64,000 bases of DNA from Bin87 sp965208015 (lineage in GTDB: Bacteria > Chloroflexota > Dehalococcoidia > Lucifugimonadales > UBA3495). Below are positions 58,118-64,000 of this stretch, in pieces. Under the pieces are notes generated by a model, which was given only the letters and a program-made list of their open reading frames with translations, did no database searches and was not told the DNA's origin. Both the position numbers and the translations under genes were made by a program. Where the stretch lies: the NCBI GenBank assembly GCA_965208015.1, contig OZ242309.1, positions 1 to 64,000 of the forward strand, read 5' to 3'. The number at the start of each line of letters is the position of its first letter. Within the stretch, counting starts at the first letter, position 1.

Positions 58118-61100
58118 GTGCTGACCCGGCGGCGCGCCCTGTGGGCGCTGCCCCTGCTGCTCCTGGCCGTAATGATGGCGGCGGCGCTGTTCGCGCTGAC
58201 GCCGGCGCAGCCGGCCGGCGCGCAGCAGGCGGCGCAGACCTTCGTCGCCAACACCGGCCAGGCGGACGGAGGCACCGGAGGTCTGGAAAATGATTACGCT
58301 CAGGCGTTCACGACCGGCGCCGCGGGCTACAGCCTGCGCAGCGTCGAAGTGGAGTTTTCCGCTATCGCCAGCGCCTTCAGCTCTTCGTACCTCACCGCCA
58401 GCATCTACACCGACTCCGGCGGGTCTCCGGGCAGCTCCCTCGGGACCCTGACCAACCCCGCCAGCTTTCCCGTCTCCAGTTCGGACCAGACGCTGACCTT
58501 CACGAGCACGGGCATCGACCTTGCGGCGAACACCAAGTACTTCCTCGTGCTCGACATGAACACCACTACCGTTGGTACGGCTCTACGCGTCACGGGTTCG
58601 GACAGCGAGGACAGCGGACACCTGGCCGGTTGGAGCATCGCCGACGACTCATTGGGCCGCACATCGAGTACAACTGCATGGCTTTCCCCAGTCCAGCAAT
58701 CACTGAAGATCAGCCTCGGCGGCGTCAGCAAGCCTTTCCTGGTGAGCAACTTCGGGCAGGCGAACGGCGGCACCGGCAATTTCGTCCAGCACGACCACGC
58801 CCAGGCGTTCACGACGGGCGCCAACGCCGGCGGGTACACCCTGACGGGCGTCGACTTCTCGTTTCCGCAAATCAACGACGGCGCGCTGGCGGGGAAGCTG
58901 GCTGCCGAGATCAGAAGCGACAGCGGCGGAGCGCCGGGCGCGGTGGTCGCCACCCTGACCAAGCCCGGCACGATCGCCGCCGGCACGAACAGCTTCACGC
59001 ACTCGGGCGTGGCGCTCGCGGCGAACACCACGTACTGGGCGGTGCTGGACGTCACCCTGGTCCTGTTGCCCGGCGCCAACACCATCCGGAACACCGCGTC
59101 GGACGCCGAGGACGCCGGCGGCGCGGACGGCTTCACCATCGCCGACGATGGCCACTTCCGGACCTGGAACACCTCGGGCGCCTGGACCTCCTTCAGCCAG
59201 TCCCGCAAGATCACCATCCACGGCACGGCCGTCGAGACCGTCGAGACGGAGACCTTCGTCGCCAACACCGGCCAGGCGGACGGGGGCACCTCGTTCCTGG
59301 GCAATGACTTCCACCAGGCGTTCACCACCGGCGGCAGCAGCTTCGGCTACACCCTGCACAGCGTCGACGTGGAGTTCTCCACCATCGACAGCGCCTTCAG
59401 TTCCTCGGCCCTGACCGCCAGCATCCACGCCGCCTCCGGCGGGTCTCCGGGAAGCTCGCTGGGGACCCTGACCAACCCCGCCAGCTTTCCCGCCTCCACC
59501 TCGGACCAGACGCTGACCTTCACCAGCGCGGCGGGCATCGACCTTGAGGGGAGCGCCACCTACTTCCTCGTGATCGACATGGACGCTGGCCAGGGTTCTT
59601 CGAGGGTACGCCTGACGGGTTCGGACGCCGAGGACGGCGGGGGCCTGGCCGGCTGGAGCATCGCCGACGGCGCCGGGACGAGAACGGCTTCCTCGACGGG
59701 CGCGTGGACCCCCAACGTATCGTCACTGAAGATCAGCCTCGACGGCGTCAGCAAGCCGGAGCCGCCGCGGGTGAGCATCCTTGGCGACGGCGCCGTCACC
59801 GAGGGCGTCAGCGCCAGCTTCACGCTGAGGGCGGTCCCGGCGCCCACGGCAGACCTGCCGGTGAGCGTCACGGTGACCACGACCGGCGACTTCGGGTACG
59901 GCGCGCTGCCCACCAGCGTCACCATCCCGGCCACCGGGTCGGCGACGCTGGAGATCCCCACCACCGGCGACGACGTGGACGAAGCCCACGGCTCGGTGAC
60001 GGTGACGCTGGTGGACGGGTCGGACTACGACCTGGCCACGTCGCTGGGGACGGCGACGGTCCGGGTGCGGGACGACGACCCGCCGCTGGTCAGCAACCTG
60101 GGCCAAGGAGACAGCTCTGTTGCGGCTCATGCGGACTACGCGCAGGCGTTCACGACCGGCAGCAACCCCACGGGGTACATCCTGACCGCCGTCGACTTCC
60201 TTTTCAACGCGGTCCGCGACGGCGCGCTGGCCTCCAAGCTGACGGTCACCATCAACAGCGACTCCGGCGGAGAGCCGGGCGCGGTCGTCGGCACACTGAC
60301 GAACCCCGACTTCACAACGTCGAACACGAGGCGGACCTACGGATTCACGCATGCGCCCCTGCCACTGGAGCCGGACACCACCTACTGGGTGGTGCTGGAC
60401 CTCACCGCAGTCCCGACCAGCGACAACAGGATCCTCTTCACCGACTCGGACGCCGAGGACACCGCCGGCGCGGCTGGCTTCAGCATCGCCGACAACTACC
60501 TATGGCGGATGTGGAACACCTCGGCCTCCTGGAGCACGGATACCGCTTCCGCGTTTATCAGCATCAACGGCCGGCTGCTGCCCCACGCGGACGGCTCCTA
60601 CACCGTGCCCCTGGACTGGCCGCTGAAGCCGCTCGATCTGGGCGCGGGCGAGACGTTCCGGCTGCTGTTCATGACCGAAGACCACCGCGACGCCACCGCC
60701 GCCGACATCGGCGTCTACGACGCCCACGTGCGGGAGGCGGCCCGCGACGGTCACGCCGCCGTCCGGCGCTACGCCGACCACTTCCGGGTGGTGGGCTCCA
60801 CCGCCGCGGTGGACGCCCGGGACCACACCCGGACCAACCCCAACGACGCCGGGCACACGGACGCGGAGGTCTGGTGGCTGAACGGCGAGCGGGTCGCGGC
60901 GAACAACGCCGGCTTCTGGTCCGACACCTGGGAGAACTGGGCGATGGCGGACCGGCGCTTCGAGAGCGGCGAGAGGAGCACCTCGAACGACTGGCCGTGG
61001 ACCGGCACCCGCACCGACGGTGCGAAGGAGGCGAACCCTCTGGGCGCCAGCAACGCCCGGCGGGGACGGTTCTCGACCACCGACGCGGACACCGGCCCCA

Positions 61101-64000
61101 TCAGCTACAACACCGTCGCCAGCACCCAGGACCACGCGTTCTACGGCATCTCGCCCCTGTTCCGGGTGGAGCCCACGCCGGTGAACGCGCCGCCCGGCGA
61201 GCCGGCGGTGATGAGCAACCTGGGCCAGGCGGACGGCGCGGCGTTGACCGTGACGACTGCCAGTACCGTACGTGACCGCGCGCAGTCGTTCACGACGGGC
61301 AAGAACGGCGGCCACTACCGCCTGAACAGCGTCGACGTCGAGTTTGCCGAGATCGGCGACTCCGACGCCGCCCGCGATCTGAGGGTACAGATCTGGGCCG
61401 GCTCCGGCGGCTCGCCGGGCAGCAACGCCGCCGACGTCCTGGCCGACCTGGCGCGCCCCTCCATGCCGGTGGGCAGCAGCGACCAGACCTTCACCTTCAC
61501 CTACCAGGGCGCCGACGGTTCGGGGCTGCGGCTGGAGCCGAACACCACCTACTGGGTGTACGTATACGACGCGTCCGTGCAGCCCAACAGCAGGTACACC
61601 CTTCGCGCCACCGCGTCGAACTCCGAGCGCCGGCAGGGCCTGCGCCTGCCCGAGGGCTGGAGCATCGGCGACGGCCACAGTTCCTGGTCGCTCTACCCCA
61701 ACCCCGCCGTCTCCTGGAGCGCCCACTCCGAGGCGCTCAAGATCGGCCTGAACCTGGGGGCCGCCGACGCCTTCGTGCAGTTCCGCACCTGCGCGGGCAC
61801 GGTCTCGGGCAACGACTGCGACACCAGCTGGGTGATCGCCAACTACACCAGGCACGACCCGCCGCCCACCATCACGCTGACCGAGGGCGGCCCGGCGGTG
61901 ACCTACCAGTGGCAGGCGGTGGACCCCCAGCAGCGCCGGCACTTCTACGTCGCCAGCCAGGTGGGTGAGCCGCTCAGCCACCACGGCGGCTACATCGGGC
62001 CGGGCAAACCGGACCGGGACCGGCTGATGTGCCACACCGGGAGCCGCAGCCCCTACAACCTGGGCGACCCCATCGTCGAAGGGCTTGGCCGGGATGGGAT
62101 ACATTTCGGCTACGGGAGCACCGCCGGCCCGCTGCTGGACCGGCACGACGGCTGCCCCTTCTCGTCGCAGTCCGTCTACGAGAGCGACGCCAACAAGTGG
62201 CGCCCGGTGAGCCTCGCCGCCGGCCAGGACAGCGACGCCTTCGACCACGGGACGTTCCTGATCCACCGGCCCCACGCCGTCGGCCACAACTTCTATGAAA
62301 ATGGCGTGCTGTACCAGGTGGAAGGCTTCGACTACCCCGAGGTGCGCGTGCCGCTCATCATCAGGGACGACGACCAGTGGGAGCAGACCCTGGAGTTCTC
62401 CATCGACGACGGGACCACCTGGACCTCCATCGAGGACGGCGGGCTCAATCTGGCCTTCCCGGCCTCGCTGAACACGGGGCGCAAGGCGCACTACTTCTGG
62501 GTGCGGACGAAGAACGACCCGCCGGCGGACCAGGACAAGCGCTTCTCCATCAACGCCGACTTCGCCAAGCCGCTGCTGCGCAGCGGCACGTCGGAGTACT
62601 TCCGGTCCCACCGGGTCTGGTTCACCAGCCCCGCCGCCTCGCACCTGCACACCTTCAGAACTGACTCTGCCGTCAGCGCCGGCTCGGTCACGGTCAGCCG
62701 CACGCCGGTCCAGGTCGACATCCACGTCGGCGCCAACGTGGTCGGCAACGTGACCTTCCAGGTCGAGGGCTACAAGCTGTACGAGCGCAGCGACAACCAG
62801 ATCTCCACGGAGACGCCGCCGAAGACGGTGCGCACCGACAGCTTCAGCTTCCACCGCACGCTGGGCTCCTGCGTGGGCTGCCAGCGGCTGCTGGGCGACC
62901 TGCCCGACCCGGTGGTGGAGCGCGTGGGCGACCTGAGCTACGCCAACCTGTCCGACACGGGCATCGACCTGAGCTGGCCGCAGGTGGTCGGGGCCGAGGG
63001 CTACGAGGTGCGCTACTGGTCCACCACCTCGCCCTTCCCCGGCGTCCCGGCCGACGAGGCCTGGTTCGGGGCCGAGCCCAACGACCCGGCCTGGAACATC
63101 CGCCACCTGGAGCCGGACACCGAGTACCGGGCGGTGGTCTACTACCAGGACCACGGCGCGACCCAGCTGAGCACCGCCAGCCCGGTGATCCGCTTCACCA
63201 CGCTTGCGGCGGGCTCGCCGGTGGAGGCGGAGCCCGCGTCGGTCATCGTGGAGCGGGTGCCCGAGGTGTCGATCAGCGCCGCCGGCGGGACGATCACCGA
63301 GGGCGAGGACGCGGTCTACACGGTCACCGTGAACCCCGCGCCCGACGCGCCGCTGGACGTCAGGGTGGGCGTGGCCGGCCCCGGCTCCGTGGTCGCCGCC
63401 CAGCACCTGGGGGAGCGCACGGTCAACGTGCCCACCGGCGGCAGCGTCTCGTTCACCATCCCCACCGTCGACGACACCGGTTGGGGCTCCAACGGGATGC
63501 TCGGCGCGACGGTGCGGTTCGGCGAGGGCTACCGGCTGAACAGGTTCAGGAGCTACGCCTCGGTCTATATCGCCAACAACGACCTGCCGCCGCCGCCGCC
63601 GGTGCAGCTCAAGCGCGTCTCCGACACCACGGCGACCGTCGCCTGGAAGCCGCAGGGGGACGGCGCGTCCTACCTGGTCGTCTGGCACGAGAGCTTCACG
63701 GGCGTCCCGGTCCTGACGGAAGTCACGACCACCGCGACCGAGCACCAGCTCACCGGCCTCAAGCCGCAGTCGCACTACGTGGTCTCCGTCCTTCACGGGA
63801 CGAACCAGCTGGACCAGATCACCGTGCGGACCCTGGCCGCCGGCGCGACGCCGAAGACCTTCACGGTGGACTTCGAGACGCCCGCGCCCAACACGTCCGT
63901 GCCGGTGATCAGCGTGACCGCCGACGGCGACGTGACCGAGGGCGGGGACGCGACCTTCACGGTCAGCGCCAACCCGGCCCCGGCGGCGGACCTGGACGTG
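58118..64000 (+). CDS. Giant secreted multi-module surface protein, 3' end beyond window
   Basis: The frame is open to the right edge (1,961 codons). From GTG 58118 it begins with a signal peptide: three arginines, ALWALPLLLLAVMMAAALFA, likely cleavage after AGA35. It resembles that of the giant Calx-beta protein (ALW core, AQQ end). Modules in order: three beta-sandwich repeats resembling choice-of-anchor R domains (NTGQADGGT; YAQAFTTG; GWSIAD); Calx-beta at about 548-655; another such repeat; an unnamed domain at about 820-1018 (LGAGETFRLLFMTEDHRDAT; HFRVVGSTAAVDARDHT); another repeat; an unfamiliar region with several Cys; fibronectin III at about 1601-1700; Calx-beta; fibronectin III at about 1825-1906; the start of a further Calx-beta. 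An alternative start is ATG 58012 if the C14 tract changes length. Probably an adhesin or cell-surface protein. Confidence 0.9.
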   Translation, partial: MLTRRRALWALPLLLLAVMMAAALFALTPAQPAGAQQAAQTFVANTGQADGGTGGLENDYAQAFTTGAAGYSLRSVEVEFSAIASAFSSSYLTASIYTDSGGSPGSSLGTLTNPASFPVSSSDQTLTFTSTGIDLAANTKYFLVLDMNTTTVGTALRVTGSDSEDSGHLAGWSIADDSLGRTSSTTAWLSPVQQSLKISLGGVSKPFLVSNFGQANGGTGNFVQHDHAQAFTTGANAGGYTLTGVDFSFPQINDGALAGKLAAEIRSDSGGAPGAVVATLTKPGTIAAGTNSFTHSGVALAANTTYWAVLDVTLVLLPGANTIRNTASDAEDAGGADGFTIADDGHFRTWNTSGAWTSFSQSRKITIHGTAVETVETETFVANTGQADGGTSFLGNDFHQAFTTGGSSFGYTLHSVDVEFSTIDSAFSSSALTASIHAASGGSPGSSLGTLTNPASFPASTSDQTLTFTSAAGIDLEGSATYFLVIDMDAGQGSSRVRLTGSDAEDGGGLAGWSIADGAGTRTASSTGAWTPNVSSLKISLDGVSKPEPPRVSILGDGAVTEGVSASFTLRAVPAPTADLPVSVTVTTTGDFGYGALPTSVTIPATGSATLEIPTTGDDVDEAHGSVTVTLVDGSDYDLATSLGTATVRVRDDDPPLVSNLGQGDSSVAAHADYAQAFTTGSNPTGYILTAVDFLFNAVRDGALASKLTVTINSDSGGEPGAVVGTLTNPDFTTSNTRRTYGFTHAPLPLEPDTTYWVVLDLTAVPTSDNRILFTDSDAEDTAGAAGFSIADNYLWRMWNTSASWSTDTASAFISINGRLLPHADGSYTVPLDWPLKPLDLGAGETFRLLFMTEDHRDATAADIGVYDAHVREAARDGHAAVRRYADHFRVVGSTAAVDARDHTRTNPNDAGHTDAEVWWLNGERVAANNAGFWSDTWENWAMADRRFESGERSTSNDWPWTGTRTDGAKEANPLGASNARRGRFSTTDADTGPISYNTVASTQDHAFYGISPLFRVEPTPVNAPPGEPAVMSNLGQADGAALTVTTASTVRDRAQSFTTGKNGGHYRLNSVDVEFAEIGDSDAARDLRVQIWAGSGGSPGSNAADVLADLARPSMPVGSSDQTFTFTYQGADGSGLRLEPNTTYWVYVYDASVQPNSRYTLRATASNSERRQGLRLPEGWSIGDGHSSWSLYPNPAVSWSAHSEALKIGLNLGAADAFVQFRTCAGTVSGNDCDTSWVIANYTRHDPPPTITLTEGGPAVTYQWQAVDPQQRRHFYVASQVGEPLSHHGGYIGPGKPDRDRLMCHTGSRSPYNLGDPIVEGLGRDGIHFGYGSTAGPLLDRHDGCPFSSQSVYESDANKWRPVSLAAGQDSDAFDHGTFLIHRPHAVGHNFYENGVLYQVEGFDYPEVRVPLIIRDDDQWEQTLEFSIDDGTTWTSIEDGGLNLAFPASLNTGRKAHYFWVRTKNDPPADQDKRFSINADFAKPLLRSGTSEYFRSHRVWFTSPAASHLHTFRTDSAVSAGSVTVSRTPVQVDIHVGANVVGNVTFQVEGYKLYERSDNQISTETPPKTVRTDSFSFHRTLGSCVGCQRLLGDLPDPVVERVGDLSYANLSDTGIDLSWPQVVGAEGYEVRYWSTTSPFPGVPADEAWFGAEPNDPAWNIRHLEPDTEYRAVVYYQDHGATQLSTASPVIRFTTLAAGSPVEAEPASVIVERVPEVSISAAGGTITEGEDAVYTVTVNPAPDAPLDVRVGVAGPGSVVAAQHLGERTVNVPTGGSVSFTIPTVDDTGWGSNGMLGATVRFGEGYRLNRFRSYASVYIANNDLPPPPPVQLKRVSDTTATVAWKPQGDGASYLVVWHESFTGVPVLTEVTTTATEHQLTGLKPQSHYVVSVLHGTNQLDQITVRTLAAGATPKTFTVDFETPAPNTSVPVISVTADGDVTEGGDATFTVSANPAPAADLDV

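Noticed and set aside
60500..63796. A minus-strand open frame of 1,098 codons
   Set aside because: Shadow of the plus-strand secreted protein, whose fibronectin and Calx-beta domains are recognisable; the minus product is low-complexity Gly/Arg/Val/Ala.

Overview
The window is GC-rich bacterial DNA. Genes often start with TTG or GTG, and large secreted beta-repeat proteins, Uma2, SIMPL, clan AA protease and MSMEG_1061-type genes lie close together. I infer a Chloroflexota-like bacterium (SAR202/Dehalococcoidia or a sponge-associated relative). This rests on gene content only; there is no rRNA or other marker gene in the window.

Layout. (1) 1-20853, minus strand: one uninterrupted frame for a giant secreted Calx-beta protein. 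It has at least 6,951 codons and its C-terminus lies beyond the left edge. Its C-terminal part in the window is a tandem array of identical 1,380-bp units (460 aa, four Calx-beta domains each, about 8.8 copies), followed towards the N-terminus by diverged Calx-beta and cadherin-like modules. (2) 21.1-22.5 kb: an IS4-superfamily element upstream of that gene. (3) 22.7-26.6 kb: small regulators, a TPR protein, a small membrane protein and a triple-XRE regulator. (4) 26.6-29.0 kb: a long gene-poor control region with a perfect 21-bp-arm hairpin, iteron-like repeats and a divergent promoter with repeated operator-like sites, plus one HTH gene. (5) 29.0-40.6 kb, plus strand: a compact type IV secretion/conjugation operon (secreted protein, VirB6/TrbL-like, pilin-like, PrgI-like fusion, second pilin-like, VirB4, VirD4, replication-relaxation protein, XRE regulator). 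(6) 40.7-43.1 kb: HicBA toxin-antitoxin and a large serine recombinase, which runs into a truncated, opposite serine recombinase paired with an RHH gene. (7) 44.2-46.8 kb: an intact IS21 element with a 6-bp target duplication, inserted at the stop codon of a second replication-relaxation gene (46.8-48.8 kb). (8) 49.3-57.7 kb: chromosomal-type genes (RidA, NCS2 permease with an extra C-terminal domain, aspartic protease pair, SIMPL lipoprotein, PPOX and Uma2) mixed with pseudogenes (Uma2, an ISAs1 transposase, a third replication-relaxation fragment). (9) 58.1-64.0 kb, plus strand: a second giant secreted beta-module protein, running off the right edge.

Main observation: the two giant secreted-protein genes, 37 kb apart and on opposite strands, are each preceded in the same orientation by a nearly identical 36-nt element with a run of exactly 14 C. 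In the right-hand gene the tract also lies inside an upstream reading frame that is one base out of phase with the signal peptide. This suggests a shared, possibly phase-variable, switch for surface proteins. The conjugative region is a second point of interest: it has VirB4 and VirD4 but no recognisable relaxase, and a replication-relaxation/XRE fusion overlaps the VirD4 gene.
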